A program made the translations under genes and the position numbers. A DNA stretch of 64,000 nt. Source: an uncultured Collinsella sp. Its GTDB lineage: Bacteria; Actinomycetota; Coriobacteriia; Coriobacteriales; Coriobacteriaceae. The notes under the pieces are model-generated. The model did not search any database and was not told the origin of the DNA. It saw only the letters and a program-made list of their open reading frames with translations. Shown piece by piece: positions 36,062 to 44,811 of this stretch. Location of the stretch: NCBI GenBank assembly GCA_937925715.1, contig CALAMG010000031.1, positions 36,394-100,393 of the forward strand, read 5' to 3'. Numbering within the stretch: position 1 is the first letter of the stretch; each line of letters begins with the position of its first letter.

Positions 36062-36949
36062 CTACCAGCTCAGCAGCTCGTAACCGTCCTCGGTCACCAC
36101 GAGCTGTACCTCGCACTGGGCCGAATCGCTGCCGTCCTTGGTGCGCACACACCAACCGTCACCCTTGCTAATCTTGATGTCGGGCGCTCCGGCATTGACC
36201 ATGGGCTCGATGGTAAAGACCATGCCCGGGGCCATGATGGTGTCCACATCGGGTGCCTCGGTGGTAAAGCCCACAAACGGGTCCTCGTGGAACTCCTTGC
36301 CAATGCCGTGTCCGCCGTACTCGCGCACCACGCTAAAGCCGGCGTCCTCGACGGTCTTTTGCACGGCCTCGGCCATAACGGACAGCGGTAGCCATGGCTT
36401 GACGGCCGCCAGACCCGCCTCCACGCTGGCGCGGGTGACGTCGACCAGGCGTTGGCGCTCGGCCGAGACCTCGCCGATGCAGAACATGCGGCTCGAGTCG
36501 CTAAAGTAGCCGTCCAAGATCGTGGAGCAATCCACGTTGATGATGTCGCCTTCGTGCAGCACATCCGTATCGCAGGGGATACCGTGACAGACCACGTCGT
36601 TGATTGAGGTGCACACGCTCTTGGGATAGCCCTCGTAGTTGAGATCGGCCGGCGTGCCACCGTGCTCGACGGTGTAGTCGTAGATCATCTGGTCGATCTG
36701 GTTGGTGGTCATGCCTGCGGCGATATGCTCGCCTACGCAGTCGAGCACGCCCACGTTGATGGCAGCGGAGCGCTTGATGCCCTCGATGTCGGCGGGCGTC
36801 TTGTAGAGTGTGCGGGGCAGAACCTCCCAGCCCTCTTCCCACAAGCGCTCGAGGCGCTCATCAAAGGCACTGTGGCATTTCTTGTATTTTTTGCCGCTGC
36901 CGCACCAGCAAGCGTCGTTGCGGCCAGGCACGGGTCCTTTGTCATACAT
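36062..36949 (-). CDS. map: Methionine aminopeptidase type I with N-terminal SEC-C zinc motif
   Basis: 295 aa. Residues 9-26 (GRNDACWCGSGKKYKKCH) form a SEC-C zinc-binding motif (Cys14, Cys16, Cys25, His26) as in SecA C-termini. The catalytic domain has HGIPCDT, the metal ligands Asp in INVDCSTILDGYFSD, His in GGHGIGKEFHEDP and Glu in FTIEPM and CEVQLVV. It removes the initiator Met from nascent proteins. SEC-C forms of MAP occur in several Gram-positive lineages; the motif may guide ribosome binding. Single-gene unit with its own terminator. Confidence 0.93.
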   Translation of the reverse strand: MYDKGPVPGRNDACWCGSGKKYKKCHSAFDERLERLWEEGWEVLPRTLYKTPADIEGIKRSAAINVGVLDCVGEHIAAGMTTNQIDQMIYDYTVEHGGTPADLNYEGYPKSVCTSINDVVCHGIPCDTDVLHEGDIINVDCSTILDGYFSDSSRMFCIGEVSAERQRLVDVTRASVEAGLAAVKPWLPLSVMAEAVQKTVEDAGFSVVREYGGHGIGKEFHEDPFVGFTTEAPDVDTIMAPGMVFTIEPMVNAGAPDIKISKGDGWCVRTKDGSDSAQCEVQLVVTEDGYELLSW

Positions 36950-37001
36950 GGCTAACTTCCTTTCATTCGCAGCTAGTATAGCCCACTCACGCGTCCATAA
37001 G

Positions 37002-37068
37002 AGTTGCGGTGATATAGTTCCTGTTTAAGCTGTTTAACAGCATAAACAGGAACTATATCACCGCAACT
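37002..37068 (+). repeat. AGTTGCGGTG inverted repeat, copy 2
   Basis: Perfect 26-base arms (37002-37027 with 37043-37068), loop with a GCTGT-TTA-ACAGC hairpin. The arms agree with those at 13675-13741 at almost every position. Confidence 0.88.
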
Positions 37069-37109
37069 GATGGGGCGGGATGGCTGACACTAGCTGCTGC
37101 GTGGTTTTG

Positions 37110-37886
37110 CTAGTAGCTCACTTGGCAGGGAATGCCGAGGGCGCGCACGCGTGCGGCAATCTTGTCGAGCACCTCAGGCGCTGCTTTGGCAAGGCCGGCG
37201 ACCGGCGTCTCGCGCGCCACCGTGTAGATGGTCGCTTCTTGTGGGCGAATACGCTCAAGCGCCGCGAGCCAGGGGCTAACGTACTCCTCGCCGGTGTTAT
37301 CGAGAGACTTGCCCCGGTACTCACCGCTCAAAAACATCGTCTGGATAATAACGTGACCGTCAAAGCTTGCGAACGTCTCGATCTGGTGCTCGACGTCGTA
37401 GGGGCCAACGGGCTGGTCGAGCAGCTGGATAAACGTCGAGTCGGCGGTATCGAGCTTAAGAATGTTGTCGTCGACCATCATGAGCGCGTCGTGTACCTCG
37501 GGGCGGTCGGCGCGCGTGCCGTTGGAGAGCACGGCGATTTTGGAGTTTGGGGCAAGCTTGTCGCGCAGCGCGACGGCGCCGGCGATGGCCTGCGGAAACT
37601 CCGGTGCGGCGGTGGGCTCGCCGTTGCCTGCGAAGGTGATCACATCGGGGAGCTCGCCCTCGGCTGCCATCTCGCGCAGCTTTGCCTCGAGCGCGTCGAG
37701 TACCACGGCAGCCGTGTTGTGCGGCTCATGGCAGGGGCGTTCGGCGTTGAGGCCGTTTTCGCAGTAAATGCAGTCGAACGTGCAGATTTTGCCGCTGGCC
37801 GGCATCATGTTGACGCCGAGCGAGAGACCAAGGCGACGGCTGCGAACGGGCCCAAAGATGGGGCTGGCATTCAAAAACGTAGACAT
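37110..37886 (-). CDS. Radical SAM protein (COG0731-like)
   Basis: 258 aa from ATG 37886 (nine bases after GAGGAG; an ATG two codons earlier is only three bases from it). SAM cluster motif C35-x3-C39-x2-C42 in GKICTFDCIYCENG, then AGNGEPTAAPEF as the GGEP-like segment. The N-terminal PIFGPVRSRRLGLSLGVNMMP stretch is characteristic of a widespread uncharacterised radical SAM group related to Tyw1. Reaction unknown. It is followed on the other strand by an alpha/beta hydrolase gene, with a 225-base gap holding no clear feature. Confidence 0.82.
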   Translation of the reverse strand: MSTFLNASPIFGPVRSRRLGLSLGVNMMPASGKICTFDCIYCENGLNAERPCHEPHNTAAVVLDALEAKLREMAAEGELPDVITFAGNGEPTAAPEFPQAIAGAVALRDKLAPNSKIAVLSNGTRADRPEVHDALMMVDDNILKLDTADSTFIQLLDQPVGPYDVEHQIETFASFDGHVIIQTMFLSGEYRGKSLDNTGEEYVSPWLAALERIRPQEATIYTVARETPVAGLAKAAPEVLDKIAARVRALGIPCQVSY

Positions 37887-38111
37887 AGGCATATGCTCCT
37901 CAAGACAATTGTGCCTAAGCATAGCATCGGCTCCAAAGCAAGGTGCGGGCTCTTGCTTTACAAGTTTCGTTTTTTCACGTCGCCCATTATGCCGCGCCAT
38001 GAAAAGCCTCGGGTCGGGTAAAGTTAATCTGTTAACAAGGTGTAAGGCAATGTGGGTCCATCCAACCGCGCTGACGTGCAACTGGATGAGCATTGATGAT
38101 GGGGGCACAAC

Positions 38112-38909
38112 ATGAATTTTACGGTCGAGAATGCGGGCACCACGATTGCCTGTCGCGAATATGCCGGCCCAGATGTGTCGCCTGATGCTCCTGCCTTGGT
38201 GTGCGTGCACGGCGCTTGTGTCGACGGCACATTTTTCGACGGTATCGCTTGTGAGCTCAGCCGCAACTACCGCGTAATTGCCTACGACCGCCGCGGCTGC
38301 GGTGGCAGCAGCGATGCGGCAGACGGCAGCTATGATCTTGCCGCTCAGGCCGCCGACCTGCAAGCCGTGATCGAACACGTTGGCGCTCCGACAAATGTGC
38401 TTGCGCATAGCGCCGGTACGTTGGTGGCGCTGGAGCTTCTTCGCGCCGAACCCCATCTCGTCGCCCGTGCGATTCTGCATGAGCCGGCTGTGTCGGCCGA
38501 AGGCGTCGGCATGGGCGCAGCTCCGGTTTTGCTCGATATGATTGCGGCTGGAAAGGTTTCAAGGGCGCTCCGGCTTTTCTTGGGAGCCCTCGGCGACTTG
38601 GACCCCGAAGCTCCCGGGACGACCGAAGCGGAAGCCAAACATGCCCTGCGCAATGGTCGTTGCTTTATGGCTAATGAATACGGAACAAATATGACATATG
38701 CTCCCGACTGGGAGCGCGTCCGCGCGTCAAAGGCGGTGTCGGCCGTGTTTTTGGGCGAGCTTTCGGTCGATACACCCCGCGAGGCTGGCACGCGAGCGGC
38801 TGCCGAATATCTCGATTGCCCCCTTGTGACGATCCCGGGCGCGCATAACGGTCTGCGCGATCGCCCCGTTACGGCGGCAAACGCCGTTCGCGATGTCTTG
38901 GAGCGTTAG
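38112..38909 (+). CDS. Alpha/beta-fold hydrolase
   Basis: 265 aa. VCVHGACVDG (30-39) oxyanion loop, DRRGCGGSS (59-67), nucleophile Ser100 in LAHSAGTLV, and His in PGAHNGLRDRP near 245 complete the pattern; the acid residue is probably Asp near 215. Such enzymes cleave esters, lactones or C-C bonds; the substrate is not evident. ATG 38112 is chosen; preceding purines (gggggcacaac) are a moderate site. Stands alone. Confidence 0.82.
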   Translation: MNFTVENAGTTIACREYAGPDVSPDAPALVCVHGACVDGTFFDGIACELSRNYRVIAYDRRGCGGSSDAADGSYDLAAQAADLQAVIEHVGAPTNVLAHSAGTLVALELLRAEPHLVARAILHEPAVSAEGVGMGAAPVLLDMIAAGKVSRALRLFLGALGDLDPEAPGTTEAEAKHALRNGRCFMANEYGTNMTYAPDWERVRASKAVSAVFLGELSVDTPREAGTRAAAEYLDCPLVTIPGAHNGLRDRPVTAANAVRDVLER

Positions 38910-39120
38910 CACGCTCGATGACCTGCGGGGAGAGGGGCTGTTAGCGTTTCGTCATTGTTAACGAATGCGCCCATAACCGCGCGCCCGCGGCTCCATTACC
39001 GCCGTTTGCCAGGTCATAAAAATGTAACGATAATCGCGCGTTTGCCTTCAGCTGTTAGATGCTACCCTTGTACCAATTGATATGCACCGTTGCCGTGCGT
39101 AACGATAGGAAGGGCCCCAT

Positions 39121-40107
39121 ATGCTCAATAATCACGAGGTCAATCTAACCGACGAGGAGGCTGCCGCCGAGGTCGCCCGCGTCGCGAAGACCTACCCCGT
39201 GGTGCGTTTGTTGTCGGCCGATCAGATTAAGAGCGAGCCTAACTGCTTGCTCGCCGGCGATCGCTGCCCTTGTCTGCGTCAGTCGAGTCTTGAGGCCTTG
39301 GCAGGTTCCGATGATGTATCGGAGCAGCTGCTCAATGATGGTACCGAGTACCGCGCTCGCCTGCGCCCTCTGAAGGTCGAGGGCGAGCCTCACGTCCTGC
39401 TGATGGTGCGTCCGATCGATGAGCAAGAGGCTGCAGAAGAGGACCTCGTCTACACCGACGTGCTGACGAGTGTGCGCAATCGCCGATATTACGAGGAAAA
39501 GCTCCGTAGCGCCCGCATGAATGCCGGCGTTGCGGTGATCGACCTTGATGATTTTAGGGTCTTCAACGATACGTGTGGCCGTCATGCCGGCGACCTTGCG
39601 CTCGGTGCTGTGGCGACAGCCATACGCAGCGGAATTCGTTCGACTGACGAGCTTGTACGCTATGGCTGCGACAAGTTTGTGGTCGTCATGCCCGATATTC
39701 CCTCCGATGACTTCACCCGTCGCCTGCACCAGGTGTCCGATGCCGTTCATGCCACGATTGTTCCGGGCCATGAGTACGTGAGCTTGACGGCATGTATTGG
39801 TGGCGTTCGCATTCATGGCGAGACGGTCGATGAGGGAGTTGGCCGCGCTGTCCAGTTATTGAGCCGCGCTAAGGCAAAAGCCGGTACGGTCGTGACCGAC
39901 GCCGATTCCATCGAAGCCTTCCAAAGCGAAAAGCCTTTGGTGCTTATTGTCGATGACTCCGACATGAACCGAGCCATTCTCAACGAGATGCTCAAGGACG
40001 AGTATTGCATCCTCGAGGCCGACAACGGTCGTACGGCGCTCGACATGGTCGCCGCTATGGCGATGAGTTGTCGCTCGTGCTGCTGGACATTGTCATGCCG
40101 GGCGTGA
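39121..40107 (+). CDS. GGDEF domain plus start of a receiver domain (5' part of a frameshifted gene)
   Basis: 328 aa before the frame ends. Residues 1-105 are an unassigned N-terminal region with GDRCPCL; 108-270 are a GGDEF-type domain with DLDDFRVFNDTCGRHAGD (141-158), but the catalytic loop reads GCDKF (182-186) instead of GGDEF, so cyclase activity is unlikely. From 273 a receiver begins (PLVLIVDDSDMNRAILNEML). At about 40060 the correct frame shifts by -1 and this frame continues into 15 unrelated residues and stops. ATG 39121 follows aggaagggcccc. Confidence 0.75.
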   Translation: MLNNHEVNLTDEEAAAEVARVAKTYPVVRLLSADQIKSEPNCLLAGDRCPCLRQSSLEALAGSDDVSEQLLNDGTEYRARLRPLKVEGEPHVLLMVRPIDEQEAAEEDLVYTDVLTSVRNRRYYEEKLRSARMNAGVAVIDLDDFRVFNDTCGRHAGDLALGAVATAIRSGIRSTDELVRYGCDKFVVVMPDIPSDDFTRRLHQVSDAVHATIVPGHEYVSLTACIGGVRIHGETVDEGVGRAVQLLSRAKAKAGTVVTDADSIEAFQSEKPLVLIVDDSDMNRAILNEMLKDEYCILEADNGRTALDMVAAMAMSCRSCCWTLSCRA

Positions 40108-41000
40108 GCGGCTTTGAGGTGCTGGCCGATCTGTCGCGCCGATCGGTTGTTGACAATCTGCCTGTCATCATGATTTCGAGCGAAGAATCCGACGATGTGG
40201 TTCTGCGTGCGTACGAGCTGGGCGCCTCGGACTATATCAGCCGCCCGTTTGACGCCCGTGTCGTGCGCCGTCGTGTAAGCAACACTATTCGTCTATACGC
40301 CAAGCAGCGCCGCCTGACGAGCCTGCTGTCCCAGCAGTACAAAGAGCGCGTCAAGAACAGTCGCATGCTCATCGACATCATGGCCGGCGTCATGGAACTT
40401 CGCAACGGCGAGAGCGGCAGGCACGTTACGAACATCGAAAAGCTTACCGAGCTGCTGCTTGGCTGTCTAGTCCGGCGTAGCGACAACATCTCCCTTGACA
40501 ATGAGGAACGATCCACGATTGCCCTGGCTTCGGCGCTGCACGATGTAGGCAAGATGTCGATTGACGACGCCATTCTCAACAAGCCCGGGCGCCTTACGCC
40601 CGAGGAGTTCGAGATTATGAAGACGCATACCACGATCGGCGCCGATATGTTGCTTGAGCTGGGCCGCCATCACGTCGGCAATGCGCTTTTGGAATATGCG
40701 TACCAGATTGCGCGTTGGCACCACGAGCGCTGGGACGGCAAGGGTTATCCCGATGGCCTTAAGGGCGATGATATCCCCATCGCCGCACAGGTGGTTTCGG
40801 TGGCCGACGTGTACGATGCGCTGACGAGCGTGCGCGTGTACAAGGATGCTATTCCGCACAAGGAGGCGATCCAGATGATCCTGGACGGTAAGTGCGGCAC
40901 CTTTAACCCGTTGCTGCTTGACTGCCTGCTCGAGGTGCAAGACCGTATTGCCGAGACGTTGGCACGCCCCGCCGACGTCGTCGCGTTTCCCACGATTTAG
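40062..41000 (+). CDS. Rest of the receiver domain plus HD-GYP phosphodiesterase (3' part of the frameshifted gene)
   Basis: About 312 residues in the -1 frame relative to the upstream part. It completes the receiver with the acceptor Asp in LVLLDIVMPGVSG and ISRPFDA (Arg where Lys is usual), then an HD-GYP domain: LHDVGKMSIDD, THTTIGADML, RWHHERWDGKGYPDGLKGDDIP and VADVYDALTS. HD-GYP enzymes hydrolyse cyclic dinucleotides. No start codon with a ribosome site was found for independent translation, so expression needs the upstream start plus recoding or an intact allele. The Hpt gene follows 23 bases later. Confidence 0.72.
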   Translation, partial: DELSLVLLDIVMPGVSGFEVLADLSRRSVVDNLPVIMISSEESDDVVLRAYELGASDYISRPFDARVVRRRVSNTIRLYAKQRRLTSLLSQQYKERVKNSRMLIDIMAGVMELRNGESGRHVTNIEKLTELLLGCLVRRSDNISLDNEERSTIALASALHDVGKMSIDDAILNKPGRLTPEEFEIMKTHTTIGADMLLELGRHHVGNALLEYAYQIARWHHERWDGKGYPDGLKGDDIPIAAQVVSVADVYDALTSVRVYKDAIPHKEAIQMILDGKCGTFNPLLLDCLLEVQDRIAETLARPADVVAFPTI

Positions 41001-41023
41001 TTTGACCAAAGGAGTTTTGATCC

Positions 41024-41380
41024 ATGATTTCCATGCGTGAGGCGTATGAGAAGATCGGCGCCAATTATGATGACGCGTGCGCTCGGCTGATGGGCGAGGA
41101 AATGCTTGCCCGCTTTGCCCTCAAGTTTTTGGATGACGAGAGCATGGACAAGCTGGAGGCCGCCATGGCGGCAGGAGACGCCGAAGGTGCGTTTATGGCA
41201 GCGCACACGCTCAAGGGCGTGAGCCAGAACCTGGGATTCGATAATCTGTACGAGCCGGCGGTCGTGGTGACCGAGGCGTTGCGCGGCGCCGATGCCGTTG
41301 ACGGCGCTCGCGAGGGAATGCATGCGCTGCAGCAGCAATATGCGGCAACGATGTCAGCCCTGCGCGAGGCGGCCGAATAA
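41024..41380 (+). CDS. Histidine phosphotransfer (Hpt) protein
   Basis: 118 aa, all-helical. Phospho-accepting His61 lies in AAHTLKGVSQNLGF (59-72), the Hpt signature. It would relay phosphate to or from a receiver, most simply the one in the preceding gene, with which it is probably cotranscribed. ATG 41024 follows aaaggag. Confidence 0.88.
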   Translation: MISMREAYEKIGANYDDACARLMGEEMLARFALKFLDDESMDKLEAAMAAGDAEGAFMAAHTLKGVSQNLGFDNLYEPAVVVTEALRGADAVDGAREGMHALQQQYAATMSALREAAE

Positions 41381-41425
41381 GAGCTTGCGTGCTTTAGACT
41401 GTGTGCCGGTTGCGTATAGGCAAAA

Positions 41426-41462
41426 GGGCGCCCCGTCGGACCATGTGACCGGCGGGGCGCCC
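41426..41462. terminator. Bidirectional terminator between converging genes
   Basis: GGGCGCCCCG (41426-41435) pairs with CGGGGCGCCC (41453-41462), with TCGG/CCGG inside; AAAA precedes and TTAT follows. Confidence 0.75.
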
Positions 41463-41485
41463 TTATCTGTTGTGTGGTTCGCGAG

Positions 41486-42295
41486 CTAGCGGGCCTGCTT
41501 TACCTTGGCCGCTGCCTCGACAAACGACTTCCACAGGTTAAAGTCGGTCTCGAGCGTCTGCCAGGTGTACTCGGGATGCCATTGCACGCCCAGGCAGAAC
41601 GGCTGGCCCTCGACTTCGATGCACTCGGGAACGCCATCGGTCGCCTGGGCGACCAGACGCGTATGCTTGCCCAGACGATCGACGCAGCAGTGGTGTGCGG
41701 AGTTGGTCTGGATCAGCCTGTGCCCGCCAAGCGCGCGCTCCAGCAGCGAGCCCGGCATGACCTCGACAGGGTGCACGGGGTCGTTGAGCACGTGGGTGTG
41801 GCGCCACTGCGTGCGACCCTCGCGCGCACCCAGGCTCGGCACGTCCATGCACAGGGTGCCGCCGGTGGCGACGTTGAGCAGCTGCGTGCCGCGACAGGTG
41901 GTAAAGAGTGGCTTTTTGGCGCGGAGCACCTCGCCGACCAGCTTAAACTCAAAGCTATCGCGGATCTCGCAGCAGAGGGTGGGGTCGTAGGGTCGATCAT
42001 CGCCCCAGCGCTTGGGGTTGACGTCCGGGCCGCCGGGGATGGCGATACCGTCGGCGATATCGACGTAATGACGGATGACCTCAATGTCCTCGGTGATGGA
42101 CATCTGCAGTGGCAGGCCACCGGCGGCAAGGATGGCATCGACAAAGACACTTGCGATTTCCTCGTTGGGGGAGAGCATCTCGCTTAAAAACGGCTTGGCC
42201 CCTTCCCAACGCGGCGCCACCAGGATGAGTGGACGGTCGGCGGGGGCAACGTCGACGTGCGGGGTATAGGACGAGGAAGTACGAGTTCCGATCAT
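41486..42295 (-). CDS. Class I glutamine-amidotransferase-like hydrolase (peptidase C26, PuuD-like)
   Basis: 269 aa. Nucleophile Cys134 in TTCRGTQLLNV, and His-x-Glu in QWHPEY near 240 complete the triad; IPGGPDVNPKRWGD (87-100) is typical of gamma-glutamyl-GABA hydrolases. It would release glutamate from a gamma-glutamyl compound. It lies 87 bases behind the ATPase of a glutamate-type transporter on the same strand, which fits release of imported gamma-glutamyl substrates or polyamine/GABA metabolism; the true substrate is open. Confidence 0.85.
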   Translation of the reverse strand: MIGTRTSSSYTPHVDVAPADRPLILVAPRWEGAKPFLSEMLSPNEEIASVFVDAILAAGGLPLQMSITEDIEVIRHYVDIADGIAIPGGPDVNPKRWGDDRPYDPTLCCEIRDSFEFKLVGEVLRAKKPLFTTCRGTQLLNVATGGTLCMDVPSLGAREGRTQWRHTHVLNDPVHPVEVMPGSLLERALGGHRLIQTNSAHHCCVDRLGKHTRLVAQATDGVPECIEVEGQPFCLGVQWHPEYTWQTLETDFNLWKSFVEAAAKVKQAR

Positions 42296-42382
42296 AGGTG
42301 TTGCTTTCGAATCTGAAGGTGACAGGGCGCATGAGAGGCGTGGGACAACACTTCCGATGAATTTGTTCCACGGGATGGCTGG

Positions 42383-43147
42383 TTAGTGGCCCTTAATGGA
42401 GTTGAGGAAGTCCTGGGCGCGCTTGGTCTGGGGGTGGTCGAAGAACTCGTCGGGCGTGCCGGTTTCCACGATCTGGCCGTCGGCCATAAACACGACGCGG
42501 TCGGCTACGCGGCGGGCGAAGTTCATCTCGTGCGTGACGACGATCATCGTCATGCCCTGCTGGGCCAGACGGACCATGACCTCGAGCACCTCATTGATCA
42601 TCTCGGGATCCAGTGCGCTTGTGGGCTCGTCAAAGAGCATGGCCTTGGGCTGCATGGCAAGCGAGCGGGCGATGGCTACGCGCTGTTGCTGGCCGCCCGA
42701 AAGCTGTGCGGGTACCTTATCGGCCTGCTCGGCAACGCCCACGCGGCCCAACAGGTCCATGGCACGCTTGCGGGCCTCGTCCTTGGAGACACCCAGCACG
42801 TCGACCGGTCCCAGCATGACGTTCTGCAGTACGGTCATATGTGCGAACAGGTTGAACTGCTGAAACACCATGCCCAGCTCGGCGCGCATGCGGGCAAGAT
42901 CTTTGCCTTCCTGCGGCAGGGGCTCGCCCTCGATGAGGATCTCGCCCGAATCGATGGTCTCCAGGCGGTTGATGGTGCGGCACATGGTCGACTTGCCCGA
43001 GCCCGAGGGACCGATCACAACGACGACCTCGCCGCGGTCGACCGAGAGATTGATGTCGTTGAGGACGTGCAGATCGCCATAGTGCTTATCGACGTGCTTG
43101 AGTTCGATTAACGGCTGATTGCCGGTGGAAGAGGTACTCTGTGCCAT
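42383..43147 (-). CDS. gluA: Amino-acid ABC transporter ATPase (GluA/GlnQ type)
   Basis: 254 aa. Walker A GPSGSGKST (46-54), Q-loop VFQQFNLF, signature LSGGQQQR, Walker B AMLFDEPTSALDPE and ITHEMNFAR-like VTHEMNFAR. This is the polar amino-acid uptake subfamily. It energises the two permeases encoded just upstream (36-base gap). The 12-residue polar N-terminal tail is extra. Confidence 0.92.
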   Translation of the reverse strand: MAQSTSSTGNQPLIELKHVDKHYGDLHVLNDINLSVDRGEVVVVIGPSGSGKSTMCRTINRLETIDSGEILIEGEPLPQEGKDLARMRAELGMVFQQFNLFAHMTVLQNVMLGPVDVLGVSKDEARKRAMDLLGRVGVAEQADKVPAQLSGGQQQRVAIARSLAMQPKAMLFDEPTSALDPEMINEVLEVMVRLAQQGMTMIVVTHEMNFARRVADRVVFMADGQIVETGTPDEFFDHPQTKRAQDFLNSIKGH

Positions 43148-43183
43148 GGTGCTCGGCTCCTTATGCTTTGAGAACGTGGGTAC

Positions 43184-44017
43184 TTAGCGGATGATGGTCG
43201 CACCAGTGCGCTGCGAAACGTAGACGGCGGCCTTGTTGATCGCGACGTTGATGAGGATATAGATGACCGCGATTACCAGGTAGACCGACACGAGGGCGTC
43301 GTAGTTGGTAATGAGCACGCGGGCATTTTGCATGAGGTCGGGATAGCTCACCACATAGGCGACGGTGGTGTCTTTGACTACGACCACAAGCTGCGAAATC
43401 AACGACGGAATGATAAACCGAATAGCCTGCGGCAACACGATTTTAAAGGTGATTTTAGCTTTGGAGAGGCCGAGTGCCTGAGCGGCCTCGACCTGGCCAC
43501 GCGGCACGGCGTTGACGCCGGCGCGGAAGATCTCGGCGAGTACGCCGGCCGCAGCGAGCGCGACGGGAAGCGTGAGCATCCAAAACGATGGCAGCGCGAT
43601 CTTGTACTGGGGCAGCACCAAAAAGAAGAAGTAAATGAACAGTAAGCTCGGTACGCCGCGGAAGAAATCGGTGAGCAGGCGGCAGACCAGCTGGAGCGGC
43701 TTAATGTCGCTGGTGCGGCCGAGCATAAGGGCTAAGCCCAGCACCAGTGCGATGGCGCCAGCGGTGAGTGCGACTTTAACGGTGCCCTCAAAGCCGGCAA
43801 GCAGGAACTTCCAGGTGGTGAGGTGCGTAAAGAAATACCAATAGTGGACCGAAAGCTGACCGGTCGCATAAAAGCGCTGCAGTACCAGGACGACGAGTGC
43901 GGCGACGGCAACAAGCGAGATGGCGGTGCCGATGCGAATCTTGGCGCGCATCTTGGGGCCGGGAGCCTCGTAGAGTGCATCGCGCATGGTAAGCGCAGGG
44001 GAGGAATGCTTGCTCAT
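43184..44017 (-). CDS. gluD: Amino-acid ABC transporter permease (GluD type)
   Basis: 277 aa. Cytoplasmic N-terminus of about 25 residues, first helix 28-47, then the permease core with the EAA loop EIFRAGVNAVPRGQVEAAQALGLSK (163-187). The order binding protein-GluC-GluD-ATPase and the long N-terminus match the Corynebacterium glutamate system. Start ATG 44017 overlaps the stop of gluC by four bases (ATGA), so the permeases are translated together. Confidence 0.9.
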   Translation of the reverse strand: MSKHSSPALTMRDALYEAPGPKMRAKIRIGTAISLVAVAALVVLVLQRFYATGQLSVHYWYFFTHLTTWKFLLAGFEGTVKVALTAGAIALVLGLALMLGRTSDIKPLQLVCRLLTDFFRGVPSLLFIYFFFLVLPQYKIALPSFWMLTLPVALAAAGVLAEIFRAGVNAVPRGQVEAAQALGLSKAKITFKIVLPQAIRFIIPSLISQLVVVVKDTTVAYVVSYPDLMQNARVLITNYDALVSVYLVIAVIYILINVAINKAAVYVSQRTGATIIR

Positions 44018-44673
44018 CGGAGGATCCTCACCTTCTTATCGATGTGGTTGCCAATGTGGCTCACCACAAAGGCTGTGCCCAGGTAGCCGAGCGCCGAGAT
44101 AAAGAACGCGGCGACGCCGCCGAGCGAGCGCGTGTTGATGTAGCTCACCACGCCGGTGAGCTCCTGCGGCTTAAGCGGCACCTGGCTGCCCAAGGCGGTA
44201 GTGAGCATGACGGCGATAAAGAGGTTGGTCATGGGTAGCACGCTCGAGCGCAGCGCCTGCGGAATCACGATCTTGGCGAGGATGCGGCTGAAGCTCATGC
44301 CCAGCGAGCGGGCGGCTTCCACCTGGCCGACGCCGACGGTGTTGATGCCGCTCATAAAGTTTTCGGAGCCAAAGGCCGAGCCCAAAAGGACCGTGGCGAC
44401 GATAACGCAGGTGCGGTAGGGCAGGACGACCTTGAGCGGCGGCAGTGCGTAGACGACGATGATGAGCAGTGCGATGCCGGGGATGTTACGGAAGACCTGG
44501 ACATACAGGTCGCCAAAGACGCGCAGCGGCTTGAGCGGCGACACGCGCATCACGGTGACGGCGACGGCCAGCACCATGGCGATGGCAAACGACTCAAGCG
44601 TCATGCCCCAGGTTGCGAGCAGCGCGTCGATATAGTTCTGGCCATAGAGCGACCAGAGTTCGGAGAGACTCAT
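44014..44673 (-). CDS. gluC: Amino-acid ABC transporter permease (GluC type)
   Basis: 219 aa, five membrane helices. The EAA loop reads NFMSGINTVGVGQVEAARSLGMSFSR (104-129). It pairs with GluD to form the channel. A terminator-like hairpin lies between it and the binding-protein gene, a common way to make more binding protein than membrane parts. Confidence 0.9.
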   Translation of the reverse strand: MSLSELWSLYGQNYIDALLATWGMTLESFAIAMVLAVAVTVMRVSPLKPLRVFGDLYVQVFRNIPGIALLIIVVYALPPLKVVLPYRTCVIVATVLLGSAFGSENFMSGINTVGVGQVEAARSLGMSFSRILAKIVIPQALRSSVLPMTNLFIAVMLTTALGSQVPLKPQELTGVVSYINTRSLGGVAAFFISALGYLGTAFVVSHIGNHIDKKVRILR

Positions 44674-44697
44674 GCGGACCTCCCGCCGATAAGGAAA

Positions 44698-44723
44698 GGG
44701 GCTCCCGTGTGTACGGAAGCCCC
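44698..44723 (-). terminator. Attenuating hairpin between gluB and gluC
   Basis: On the minus strand GGGGCTTCCG-TACACA-CGGGAGCCCC (one mismatch) followed by TTTCCTTATC. Probably a partial terminator. Confidence 0.7.
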
Positions 44724-44811
44724 GACAACTCAGTGAGGAAACAGTTTACCGCAATAAAGCGCATCATGCGTTTCCATATGGTTTCGTTGCGGCCGTTACC
44801 AGGCTTGCTGC

